Virus record (IMG/VR): IMGVR_UViG_3300032087_004140
Coordinates: 1 to 25,122 of that record
Reading direction: 5' to 3' (one strand)
Source: a virus
DNA length: 25,122 bases
Shown piece by piece: positions 8,550 to 17,194 of this stretch (positions within the stretch are counted from its first letter, which is position 1; every line of letters starts with the position of its first letter). The notes beneath the pieces are model-generated. The model was not told the DNA's origin and made no database searches. It worked only from the letters and a program-made list of their open reading frames with translations. Position numbers and translations under genes: made by a program.

Positions 8550-9668
8550 ATGGCACTACTAACAGAATCAAACGCTCAATACTATTCAGGACAAAAAAGC
8601 TTTGTTGCTCAATTTACAGCACCATTTCAAGACTTTGATTGTAGTGATTTTAATACTACACTTTTAGACACTGTAGCTAATGTAAGCAATACTAACTACT
8701 CTGTAACAGTTGACAACGTACTACTTAATCCTAGTGATTACAGTTTAAATGGTGAAAATATAGTTAATATATCAATTGTTGTTAATGCTAATAGTATAGT
8801 AGTTGTACAATTAAATCAACCGGCAATAAATAATAACTATGGAAGTTATGAGTATATATCTTTACACGATGTTATTAATAACTTTATTGTTGCTTATATA
8901 GGTAAAGATAAATTAATACCTGATGCTAAAAGAACTGATGTAATGTTTCACGCTAAGCGTGGTTTACAAGAATTTAGTTATGACACGTTAAAAAGTATTA
9001 AATCTCAAGAGTTAACAGTTCCACCGAGTTTATCAGTAGTTATACCTCAAGATTATGTCAATTACGTTAAATGTTCTTGGGTTGACAGCGTTGGCGCTAA
9101 ACACATTATATACCCAACTAGAGTAACTTCTAATCCTACAGAATTACCTATACAAGATGACGAAGGTGTACCAACACAAGATAGTTTAGAAGAAAATTTA
9201 GAAGCTCAACAATCTTTTACTGAAGAAAGATGGGCTACTCAAGACAATACATTATACAGTGACTTTGATGATTATAGACTACCAGAAGGTCAATGGAATT
9301 TTGGTCAAAGATATGGGCTGCAACCAGAAGAAGCTCAAATAAATGGTAAGTTTACTATAAATGAAAGACTTGGTAAAATGTCTTTTAGCAGTGATCTTGC
9401 CGGTAAGCTAATTATACTTGAATACATATCAGATGGTTTAGCTGTAGACGAAGATATGAAAATACCTAAATTTGCAGAGCAAGCTATGTATATGCATATA
9501 GCTCATGCTATACTTTCAACAAGAATTAATATACCTGAGTACATAGTACAAAGATTTAAAAGAGACAGAAGAGCTGCACTTAGGAATGCTAAAATTAGAC
9601 TATCTAATATTAAGATAGAGGAAATAGCACAAATATTCAGAAACAAATCTAAAATAATTAAACACTAA
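8550..9668 (+). CDS. Neck adaptor / ring protein with N-terminal beta domain
   Basis: 372 aa. The first ~90 residues form a beta-rich domain (SVTVDNVLLNPSDYSLNGEN), of a type also seen at the start of podovirus tail proteins. From about residue 100 there is a helical adaptor-like part (YEYISLHDVINNFIVAYIG, KRTDVMFHAKRGLQEFSYDT), and the C-terminus is basic and helical (YIVQRFKRDRRAALRNAK), similar to gp4/gp11-type adaptor proteins that bind portals. I recall such proteins as crAss-like neck or 'tail tubular' proteins. The ATG follows the previous tandem stop directly, and the TAA overlaps the next ATG by one base (TAATG), indicating translational coupling with the tail proteins. Structural role fairly sure, exact ring uncertain. 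Confidence 0.7.
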   Translation: MALLTESNAQYYSGQKSFVAQFTAPFQDFDCSDFNTTLLDTVANVSNTNYSVTVDNVLLNPSDYSLNGENIVNISIVVNANSIVVVQLNQPAINNNYGSYEYISLHDVINNFIVAYIGKDKLIPDAKRTDVMFHAKRGLQEFSYDTLKSIKSQELTVPPSLSVVIPQDYVNYVKCSWVDSVGAKHIIYPTRVTSNPTELPIQDDEGVPTQDSLEENLEAQQSFTEERWATQDNTLYSDFDDYRLPEGQWNFGQRYGLQPEEAQINGKFTINERLGKMSFSSDLAGKLIILEYISDGLAVDEDMKIPKFAEQAMYMHIAHAILSTRINIPEYIVQRFKRDRRAALRNAKIRLSNIKIEEIAQIFRNKSKIIKH

Positions 9669-12600
9669 TGCCAGAAGTTAAAAATAATTTCCTCAAGTCT
9701 AAAATGAATAAAGACTTAGATGCGAGGATATTACCTAACGGTGAATACAGAGATGCTCAGAATGTTAACGTAAGTAAATCTGAAGGTGAAGATGTTGGAT
9801 CATTAGAAAATGTTTTAGGTAACGTTTTACTTAGTGATTTTGGCTTAAGTGATGAGTGTGGTTTAGAAATTATAGGTAAATACATGGATGTTGATAACAA
9901 CCGTATATTTGCTATGTTAACTAATTATACAGATACGTCAGCAGATAAGTTAAGTAATCACGCTGTAAAGATACAAGGTACACCAATTAATGATCACATT
10001 AAATGTTATATTTGTGTTTATAATATTAGTACTGATACTGGATCTGTAATAGTTGAAGGTCCTTTCTTAAACTTTTCTAGAACACATCAGATATACGGTA
10101 TAGATCTTATAGAGGATCAATTATTTTGGACTGACAACAGAAATCAACCTAGAAAAATAAATGTTACTACCGCAATAAACGATCCAAGTTATTACTATAC
10201 TGAAGAACATATTTCAGTAGCAAAGTATGCTCCTTTTTTACCTATTCAATTTGTTACTACTACAAGTAATGTTAGTACGATGCTAGATACTGTTAGAGAG
10301 TTTTTACCTGACGGCACTACAGCAAATCCAACTAAAGTACCCAACTGGGATGGTGATGAAGATTTTTTAGAAGATAAGTTTATTAGGTTTAGTTATAGAT
10401 TAAAGTTTGACGATAATGAATATTCATTAATAGCACCATTTAGTCAAATAGCTTTTATACCACAGGAAGATGGTTATTTTATAAGAAGAGGTGATGGTGT
10501 TACTAAAGTTATTGATAAAGATAATTTATCTTCCACTTATAGATCTACTGAGGTTTCGTTTATGCAAAACAAAGTTACTCAGATAGGTATTAAAATACCA
10601 CCAATAACAAATGGTATAGATCCAGTTAATCCATTAGGTTTAAGAGGGTGGGATAATGTTGTTGACGAGTTTAAAGTAAAACAAGTAGAAATACTTTATA
10701 AAGAGTCTAATTCTAACGCTATAAAAATTGTAAAAGTTATAGACGCTATAGATTTAGCTAAAACACCTACAAAGTTAATAGATAGTTCTGGTAATTTGAA
10801 TTACGTTTATAAAAGTGAAAAGCCAATTAAAACTTTACCAGCTAACCAAACAACAAGAGTTTCTGATATTACACCAGTAAAAGCTTTAGCACAATCTGTT
10901 AGTGGTAATAGAGTTATATATGGCAATTACCAAGACAAGCATTCATATCCTTCATCTTTAAATTATCAAGCGAGTGTTGTTGATAAAGCATATAGCGATG
11001 CTGTGGAATATCCAAATCACACATTAAAACAGAATAGATCTTATGATGTTGGTATTATATTATCAGACATATACGGTAGACAATCTGGTGTTATAACAGC
11101 TTCTCTTGAAGGTTTTTCTACAGTATTTAATAATTATAAAGAAAGTGGTTTTTCTGAAGTTTCTCCATTAGGTGATATAACAACTTGGGTTGGTGATATG
11201 TTAAATGTAGATTTTTTTGAAACAATACCAACAACATCGAATTTACAAGGTTACCCAGGTCTTCATTCGGAGTTAAATCCTTTAGGTTGGTTTAGTTATA
11301 AAGTAGTTGTTCAACAAAAAGAACAAGAATATTATAATGTTTATTTGCCAGGTATATTAAGTGGTTATGTTGTAGATGATGGAAGTGGAAATCCTCAAGC
11401 GGTTGAAAACTCAGAAATTAATCCAACTTGTCACGTAGTTATACATGGTGACAATATAAATAAAATACCAAGAGATTTAAAAGAAGTAGGTCCTAATCAA
11501 TTCTTATTTAGATCATCCAAACAAATACTTGGTAATGATGAACCAATAGCAGATCAGTTTCAAGAGTTTAGAGATTTAATAGCTAGAGGTGTAGATTTTG
11601 CTGGTACTGTAGAAAACTCTAGCGTAAAGCTTTTTGGTAGAGTTACCAATTTTAATTACACTTCAACTCAAGCTGGTGGCACTGTACCTGGATTAAGAAA
11701 TAGTAGACAATTTTATCCTTATACGACAAATGGAACAATAAGAGATGAAGTTGTTACAATAGCTAAATTAACAGACTTAGGTTTGTTAGCTGATGACGCT
11801 AGCGGTTGGGCTTTAGATGGAGACACAACAGATCCTTTAATTGGTAAATTAATAGTTAAAGATATAACAATAGGTGCTACAGGAACTGGAGCTGCTGGTA
11901 ATATGTTACCAACTATATCTATATATGAAACAGAACCATTCGAGTCTCAATTAGATATATATTGGGAGACTACTACAACTGGCTTAATAGAAGAGTTAAA
12001 TAACAATATAATTGCTAATACTACAGAAACTGTAAACTTACTTAGAAGAGGTCCTTCTAGTTCTGGCGTTTGGAACTCACAACTGTTTAAAACAAACGTC
12101 TCAGAAGGGGTTAACCCTATATCTTCTCCAGTAAATATTATTATTGATAACGAATTATTAGGAGCTTTTTATAGTTTTACTGCAACTACACCTGATATAG
12201 ATACTTCAGCACCTGGAAGTATGTCTTTAGTTGAAGCGAAAGATAACGCTGGTAATACTGTTACAAATAAATTTAACTTAACTTTAGGTAGTGCTTTAGG
12301 TTATTATAGATTAGATTTAGTTGATTATGTTACTTTTAGTGGCAATCAAAGTGAAAATGAATTTTATTTTACTATTGAAGTAACAGAAGCTCTAACCCAA
12401 ATATCTAGTCAAATAGTAATAGGTCCTTTTGTAATACTTAATATATTACCAAGCTTTTTGAGTCCATTCCCTACTCTTGGTACTGGTTCTATAAGTGGTG
12501 GTAGTATTACATTTAACAATCCTGTTAAAGCAATAAATGGTAGCGCTGATCCAGTTAACAATACTAATGGGTTAACATTTACTGTAGAGTCACAAACAGA

Positions 12601-12772
12601 TTCATCAGCAAACCCAGTAAATTACTTCTATACTACATCATCTGGAATTAATGGGCAAGCTGCGCTAGCGAATAATCCAGCGCCTCAAGATAGTTATAAA
12701 GTAACATTTAGAGTTACAGATGCTGGTGGCGCTTTCGCTATTTCATTAACAACAACAGTAAATATATCATAA
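9668..12772 (+). CDS. Large tail protein, 'stabilization'/muzzle type
   Basis: 1034 aa. The N-terminus (about residues 5-55: NNFLKSKMNKDLDARILPNG, then GEYRDAQNVNVSKSEGEDVG) is the signature I recall for the crAss-like 'stabilization' or muzzle protein, which closes the distal end of the short tail. A large beta-rich body (propeller-like blocks such as GSVIVEGPF and FWTDNRNQPRKINVT) runs to about 700. A further conserved block (ETEPFESQLDIYWETTTTGL, about 756-775) leads into a helical EELNNNI segment. About residues 780-1034 are Thr/Ser/Asn-rich beta sandwiches, probably Ig/cadherin-like and possibly surface-exposed. It overlaps both neighbours by one base (TAATG). The next gene may be the C-terminal half of the same ancestral protein. 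Function is inferred from family recall. Confidence 0.75.
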   Translation: MPEVKNNFLKSKMNKDLDARILPNGEYRDAQNVNVSKSEGEDVGSLENVLGNVLLSDFGLSDECGLEIIGKYMDVDNNRIFAMLTNYTDTSADKLSNHAVKIQGTPINDHIKCYICVYNISTDTGSVIVEGPFLNFSRTHQIYGIDLIEDQLFWTDNRNQPRKINVTTAINDPSYYYTEEHISVAKYAPFLPIQFVTTTSNVSTMLDTVREFLPDGTTANPTKVPNWDGDEDFLEDKFIRFSYRLKFDDNEYSLIAPFSQIAFIPQEDGYFIRRGDGVTKVIDKDNLSSTYRSTEVSFMQNKVTQIGIKIPPITNGIDPVNPLGLRGWDNVVDEFKVKQVEILYKESNSNAIKIVKVIDAIDLAKTPTKLIDSSGNLNYVYKSEKPIKTLPANQTTRVSDITPVKALAQSVSGNRVIYGNYQDKHSYPSSLNYQASVVDKAYSDAVEYPNHTLKQNRSYDVGIILSDIYGRQSGVITASLEGFSTVFNNYKESGFSEVSPLGDITTWVGDMLNVDFFETIPTTSNLQGYPGLHSELNPLGWFSYKVVVQQKEQEYYNVYLPGILSGYVVDDGSGNPQAVENSEINPTCHVVIHGDNINKIPRDLKEVGPNQFLFRSSKQILGNDEPIADQFQEFRDLIARGVDFAGTVENSSVKLFGRVTNFNYTSTQAGGTVPGLRNSRQFYPYTTNGTIRDEVVTIAKLTDLGLLADDASGWALDGDTTDPLIGKLIVKDITIGATGTGAAGNMLPTISIYETEPFESQLDIYWETTTTGLIEELNNNIIANTTETVNLLRRGPSSSGVWNSQLFKTNVSEGVNPISSPVNIIIDNELLGAFYSFTATTPDIDTSAPGSMSLVEAKDNAGNTVTNKFNLTLGSALGYYRLDLVDYVTFSGNQSENEFYFTIEVTEALTQISSQIVIGPFVILNILPSFLSPFPTLGTGSISGGSITFNNPVKAINGSADPVNNTNGLTFTVESQTDSSANPVNYFYTTSSGINGQAALANNPAPQDSYKVTFRVTDAGGAFAISLTTTVNIS

Positions 12773-14571
12773 TGGCGTTTTCAGTAAAGATAAAATATTA
12801 TAATTCTTTTTGGTTAAAAAAAGTTACAGCTGAAGCTGTTGATCCAGCTACTGATCCGGAGTTAGAACAAGATCCAGAATGGTGTGATTGGCCTGGCTTG
12901 CCTTGGAATCCAAGTGGTTGGCCAACTTATCCATTTGGAGCAGATAGAACATGGAATACTGACACTGGCGATCCAAATAAAGTAAGTGCTTATTATTGGT
13001 ACGTTGAAGAATCTAGAATAAGAGGAGGATATAATAATACGAGTGTTGATTTAGGTGCTAAAGCTTATTTAAAAGAAGAAGATACAACAGCTGATAATAG
13101 AGACGCATCGTTAATCTATTCTGGTATATATAACTCTAGAACTGGTGTTAATAACACCAATCAATTCCCATCAGGTCAAGAGATAACAAGAAGCTTAGAT
13201 CCGCTACAAGGGTCAATACAAAAGTTACATGCTGAAAATACGGACTTAACTATATTTCAAGAAAACAAAACAAGTAAAGCGTTAATAGATAAAGACGCAG
13301 TTTACTCAGCTGAAGGAAGCGCGTTAACAACTTCAGGTAGACTGGTTATAGGGCAAATTATACCTTACTTAGGTGAGTATGGTATAAGTAAAAACCCGGA
13401 AAGCTTTGCTGTGTTTGGTTATAGAAAGTATTACACTGACAGGTATAGAAATAAAGTATTAAGATTATCTAGAGATGGTATAACTGAAATATCTAATTAC
13501 GGTATGCGTGATTATTTTAGAGATCAGTTTACTGAGCTATCCGATGATTATCAACAAGTGTTGTTAGGACCATACACTTTTGATAACACTGCTACTGGAT
13601 CAGATAATATATTTGATGTTGGAATAAACGATTGTTGTGAAGCGATACCGGGTGCATCAGTTGCTGTTATTGACGCTACAGATGGTTTTCAAATTTTAAA
13701 TGTTGGAGACGGTAGTGGTTTCAATGGTAATGGTAATCAGCAAAGCGCAATACAAGATTGTAGTACAACTTTTAATGGAGAAATAGTAGTAGATGTTCAA
13801 AATGACTGGACGGATGAATCTATTTCTTATTTAAATAACGCTACAGAAGTTTATTTTGTTATATACCAAAAACAAAGAATAGTTGGTGGTTATGATAATT
13901 ATAACGATGAATATGTTTTATCTATACAAAAAGATCCACCTAATTCTTCACAAGATGTAGATACTTACGATACTTTAGTATATGACGAAGGAGCTAAAGG
14001 CTGGGTTAGTTTTTACACTTATAAACCACAGTTTGTAGATAGTTTAAGAGGCAGTTACTACAGTTTTTATGATGGTAAGCTGTGGAAACACCACGACTTA
14101 AATCAAGGTAGAAATACATTTTATAATACATACAATGATTCAACTATAAGTTTAGTATTTAATCCTAGTCCATCTATGACTAAAAACTTTAATACTCTGT
14201 CTTATGAAGGTAGTAATGGTTGGGAAGCTTTTACAGGTATATCTGACCCACAAGAGTTTGATGATTTAAACGGAGTACCAACATCTTATGAAGACGTAAT
14301 ATTGCTAACTAAAAGTTATGATGAAGGTAAATATACCGATGGAGGTGTGATTTATAGATCTGGGTTCGATCGTAAAGAAAATAGATATGTAGCCAGTATA
14401 ATTAATAATAATAGAGAGCAAAGAATTGGTGAAATAGTGTTTGGTAATCAAATGAGTGGCATAAAAGGTTATTATGTAACTGTTACTCTTAGAACAGACA
14501 GCTCAACAGATCTAGCTGGACCAAAAGAACTATTTGCTGTTTCATCTAACTTTGTAATGTCATCATACTAA
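12772..14571 (+). CDS. Tail protein, C-terminal partner of the muzzle-type protein
   Basis: 599 aa. It starts with a beta strand (SVKIKYYNSFWLKKV), then a Trp/Pro-rich segment (residues 37-55, WCDWPGLPWNPSGWPTYPF), which is unusual and probably packs against another tail protein. The block SGIYNSRTGVNNTNQFPSGQ, followed by SLDPLQGSIQKLHAENTDLT, and later GEYGISKNPESFAV and VLRLSRDGITEISNYG matches, from memory, the distal half of tail proteins in related marine phages, where it can continue in the same frame as the upstream muzzle part. The ATG lies in TAATG at the end of the previous gene, so the two are surely co-translated. No protease or glycan-degrading motif is seen. Likely part of the tail hub or nozzle. 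Confidence 0.7.
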   Translation: MAFSVKIKYYNSFWLKKVTAEAVDPATDPELEQDPEWCDWPGLPWNPSGWPTYPFGADRTWNTDTGDPNKVSAYYWYVEESRIRGGYNNTSVDLGAKAYLKEEDTTADNRDASLIYSGIYNSRTGVNNTNQFPSGQEITRSLDPLQGSIQKLHAENTDLTIFQENKTSKALIDKDAVYSAEGSALTTSGRLVIGQIIPYLGEYGISKNPESFAVFGYRKYYTDRYRNKVLRLSRDGITEISNYGMRDYFRDQFTELSDDYQQVLLGPYTFDNTATGSDNIFDVGINDCCEAIPGASVAVIDATDGFQILNVGDGSGFNGNGNQQSAIQDCSTTFNGEIVVDVQNDWTDESISYLNNATEVYFVIYQKQRIVGGYDNYNDEYVLSIQKDPPNSSQDVDTYDTLVYDEGAKGWVSFYTYKPQFVDSLRGSYYSFYDGKLWKHHDLNQGRNTFYNTYNDSTISLVFNPSPSMTKNFNTLSYEGSNGWEAFTGISDPQEFDDLNGVPTSYEDVILLTKSYDEGKYTDGGVIYRSGFDRKENRYVASIINNNREQRIGEIVFGNQMSGIKGYYVTVTLRTDSSTDLAGPKELFAVSSNFVMSSY

Positions 14572-14575
14572 TTTA

Positions 14576-15037
14576 ATGAAAGATAATTTAATTTTAAATA
14601 AAAGAAAAACTATACAAACTCTTCAAGATATATTAATACATAACAGTGAAAAATATGATATTAAAGGTGACGGTAAACACATCGTTCACACAGAAGAGTT
14701 TCCATTAAAACATACTTTTGCAGATGGTATATATGTAAGACAAATGAATATGGACAAAGGTTCCACTGTCATTGGTGCTATACATAATCATCTGCATGTA
14801 TGGTTTCTACTAACAGGTCATTTAATCGTTGCAACAGAGGACACAACAGAAGAGTATATAGCTCCATGTTATAAGCTAGCAAAACCTGGTAGTAAAAGAG
14901 TTATATACGCAGTTGAAGATTCAATATTCGTAAACATACACAAGAACCCAAACAATAATGAAAATCTAGATGAGTTGGAAAGCGAAATAGTTTCATTGAA
15001 TTTTGAAGATTATGAAGAATACATTAAAAATAAATAA
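14576..15037 (+). CDS. Cupin-fold protein in the tail operon
   Basis: 153 aa. A small single-domain beta-barrel: the cupin motif 1 is visible as G-A-I-H-N-H-L-H...G (H70, H72, H74, G81), and motif 2 as PGSKRVIYAVEDSIFVNIHK (about 105-124). The clustered histidines could bind a metal such as Mn, Fe, Zn or Ni. An N-terminal helix (about 8-25) and an acidic C-terminal tail (130-150, LDELESEIVSLNFEDYEEY) flank it. I recall similar cupins in the same tail-gene neighbourhood of uncultured marine phages, without a known function. It sits 4 bp after the tail gene and 3 bp before the ejection-protein gene. Ile is mainly ATA (10 of 16). It may be a virion or chaperone-like protein, or act on sugars; which one cannot be told. 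Confidence 0.75.
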   Translation: MKDNLILNKRKTIQTLQDILIHNSEKYDIKGDGKHIVHTEEFPLKHTFADGIYVRQMNMDKGSTVIGAIHNHLHVWFLLTGHLIVATEDTTEEYIAPCYKLAKPGSKRVIYAVEDSIFVNIHKNPNNNENLDELESEIVSLNFEDYEEYIKNK

Positions 15038-15040
15038 GTC

Positions 15041-15691
15041 ATGAGTTTTGTATTAGTAGGATTAGGTGCTGTTAGTGTAGGTATGAGTACATATCAAGCT
15101 ATTAGCCAGAACAAAAAAGCAAAGCAAGCTGAAGCCGATGCTCGTGATCATGAGTTAGAAATAGAACAATTAGAGGCAAATAGACAAGCCCTTATAAATC
15201 CTTATGAGAACATGTCTAATGAATACGCTAATTTAGGTGTAGCAACTCAAGCTGCAGAGTTTCAAGCTCAAGAAGCTGACATTGCTTTAGCTAATACTTT
15301 AGATACATTAATGGCAACAGGAGCTGGCGCCGGTGGAGCTACAGCTTTAGCACAAGCAGCGTTAAAAAGTAAAATGGGTATATCTGCTAGTATAGAACAA
15401 CAAGAAGCTAATAATGAAAAACTAAGAGCTCAAGGTGCTATGGAGGTCCAAAAATTAAAAGCTGGTGGTGAACAATGGAAGTGGGCACAACAAGAAGAAA
15501 GAGAAATGCAGAAACTAGATAGAGAGCAAGCAATGATGGATAACGACTTACAGCAGCAACAGATGCATCAACAAAATGTTTATAATGCAATGGGTGATAT
15601 AGCTGGAACATTAGGTAGTGTTGCAGGTGGTATTACTAGCTCAGAAGGATATGAGTTTGATCCATCAAATCCATTTTGGAAGCAAGGTTAA
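15041..15691 (+). CDS. Internal virion (ejection) protein, T7 gp14-like by position
   Basis: 216 aa. The N-terminus is hydrophobic (about residues 2-20, SFVLVGLGAVSVGMSTY). A long Ala/Gln/Glu-rich coiled coil follows (25-80), then a Gly/Ala-rich hydrophobic patch (about 93-118, ATGAGAGGATALAQA), a second coiled coil (118-180) rich in Gln and Met (DLQQQQMHQQ), and a short Gly-rich hydrophobic C-terminus. This architecture is typical of small podovirus internal proteins that leave the head first and insert in the outer membrane. Position at the head of a trio of increasing size (216, 492, at least 2,642 aa) mirrors T7 genes 14-15-16. No sequence-level homology can be claimed. It ends with tandem stops TAATAA. 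Confidence 0.65.
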   Translation: MSFVLVGLGAVSVGMSTYQAISQNKKAKQAEADARDHELEIEQLEANRQALINPYENMSNEYANLGVATQAAEFQAQEADIALANTLDTLMATGAGAGGATALAQAALKSKMGISASIEQQEANNEKLRAQGAMEVQKLKAGGEQWKWAQQEEREMQKLDREQAMMDNDLQQQQMHQQNVYNAMGDIAGTLGSVAGGITSSEGYEFDPSNPFWKQG

Positions 15692-15696
15692 TAATT

Positions 15697-15704
15697 AATA
15701 CAAT
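15697..15704 (+). promoter_or_regulatory. Shared translation leader AATACAAT
   Basis: The eight bases directly before the ATG of the 492-aa gene are identical to those before the giant gene (17187-17194). No Shine-Dalgarno sequence is present; an A/T-rich leader with A at the -3/-6 area is the usual initiation context in Bacteroidota. The shared octamer may simply reflect A/T richness. Confidence 0.35.
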
Positions 15705-17183
15705 ATGGGAACTTATAGACAACCTGGACAAATAAAAGTAGCAGACACTTCTGTAATAGGTAAAGGCATACAGAGCGGTATGGCTGCTGTTGTTAAGTCA
15801 ATGCAAGCAAACGCTGCTGAGCGAAAAAAGAAAAATAATGAGCTAATAAACCAAACTAATAAAGACTTTCAAAGCTGGCAAACATCTATTGGTGATGTAA
15901 AAAATACTGGTATGTTGGCTTATGATGAGAATGGTCAAAATGTTCTTAGAGCTGGTGGAGATGAGTATTACAAGATAGCTAATGAAATAAATAAAGGTAA
16001 TATACCGTATTCTGAAGGTAAAAACATGTTAAATAATCTTGAAAAAATACCATCAACAATTGCTAATTTTAACGCTTCTGCTAAACTAATTTATGATGAA
16101 ATAAGTGCAGGAATGAAATTGCAACCAGGAACTCCAGGCTTTATAGATGTTGACAATTTAGACACTAAAATAAATGAGCTGTATAAAGAATTTAGAGATA
16201 ATGGTGGTGCTAATATAATATACGAGCCAGATTATAAAACTGGCAATGTTATGTATAGAATACCAGGAGGTGATGGACAAGAAGACGTTGTTTTGAACGG
16301 AGCAATGTTCAATAAAACTTCTTACGAAGGTACTAACATGGTGCCTTTAGTACCAGATTTTAATGCATCTATAGGCGAGCTAATCAAAGGTACTAAAAAA
16401 CAAATAAAATACGATTCTGGAGTAAAAGAAATAATCAAAGGAGACACTAGATCAACTCAATACCAAAATCTTACAGGTAGAGATGGTTTGCTTTTAGATT
16501 CAATTAGAGCTAATCCAAATTATTTTGACAAGTACATGTTAAGAAATGATTTCAAAAATAGTTTTGGTTCTTTAGTAGATTTATATGGTGACCAATTAAG
16601 TGAAGAAGATTTAAACTACGGTGATATACCTTTAAGTAATGAATGGTTCTATGGTACTAGTCAAGGTTATGAAAACGGTAAACTAACACCAGAAGCTTTA
16701 AAGCAAAAACAATTAGGTGACAAACTATTAAGAATGTATGTTGAAGATCCTAATAGTGGTTATTTAGATCCAGGTTCTGGTAGAATTAAAACAGCTGTTA
16801 CTTATGATAGAACCACTAAAGATGCTGGTGGTACTGGTAGCTCTAAAATAGTAGAATCTGATTTTAATAGACTGTGGGATGAAGGTAAAGGTGGTTTACC
16901 TAGACTACTAGAGTATGTAAATAATTTCCAACCAGTTGGTGGTAAGCAATATCTTAGTGGTGCAGAAATGGTAGCAAAAGTGAGAGAATTAAAAGATCAA
17001 TATAGTTCTGATCCAGTAGCACTTGAACAAATAGAGTCGTACGTTATTCCTGTAGAGGACTTTATTTACGAATATGACCCTGGTGTTATAATAGATGTGG
17101 AATCAAAACCTTTCAAAGCAATAGGTAATATAAATAAAACGGAAGACAGAGCGAGTGTGTTAAAGGTAATTAAGAAAAATTAA
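15705..17183 (+). CDS. Internal virion (ejection) protein, T7 gp15-like by position
   Basis: 492 aa, mostly helical and charged, without membrane segments. The start (GTYRQPGQIKVADTSVIGKG) is followed by a helical region with a Lys-rich stretch (AAERKKKNNELINQTNK, about 37-53) and a mixed middle part (150-230, beta-type with EPDYKTGNVMYRIPGGDGQE). The C-terminal half is again helical. I do not recognise a family. Its place, between the small hydrophobic ejection-like protein and the giant protein, suggests the middle component of the DNA-ejection apparatus, forming a periplasmic tube or cargo inside the head. It shares the leader AATACAATATG with the giant gene and ends in TAATAA, 11 bp before it. 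Alternative: an internal cargo protein of the crAss-like type. Confidence 0.6.
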   Translation: MGTYRQPGQIKVADTSVIGKGIQSGMAAVVKSMQANAAERKKKNNELINQTNKDFQSWQTSIGDVKNTGMLAYDENGQNVLRAGGDEYYKIANEINKGNIPYSEGKNMLNNLEKIPSTIANFNASAKLIYDEISAGMKLQPGTPGFIDVDNLDTKINELYKEFRDNGGANIIYEPDYKTGNVMYRIPGGDGQEDVVLNGAMFNKTSYEGTNMVPLVPDFNASIGELIKGTKKQIKYDSGVKEIIKGDTRSTQYQNLTGRDGLLLDSIRANPNYFDKYMLRNDFKNSFGSLVDLYGDQLSEEDLNYGDIPLSNEWFYGTSQGYENGKLTPEALKQKQLGDKLLRMYVEDPNSGYLDPGSGRIKTAVTYDRTTKDAGGTGSSKIVESDFNRLWDEGKGGLPRLLEYVNNFQPVGGKQYLSGAEMVAKVRELKDQYSSDPVALEQIESYVIPVEDFIYEYDPGVIIDVESKPFKAIGNINKTEDRASVLKVIKKN

Positions 17184-17186
17184 TAA

Positions 17187-17194
17187 AATACAAT
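17187..17194 (+). promoter_or_regulatory. Shared translation leader AATACAAT
   Basis: Identical to the octamer directly before the preceding gene's ATG. It fixes the start of the giant gene at 17195, because the next in-frame ATG would lose the conserved-looking N-terminal motif. No Shine-Dalgarno sequence. Confidence 0.35.

Noticed and set aside
12766-12776. Programmed frameshift joining the two large tail proteins
   Set aside because: No slippery heptamer or downstream structure seen; the TAATG overlap is enough for re-initiation.
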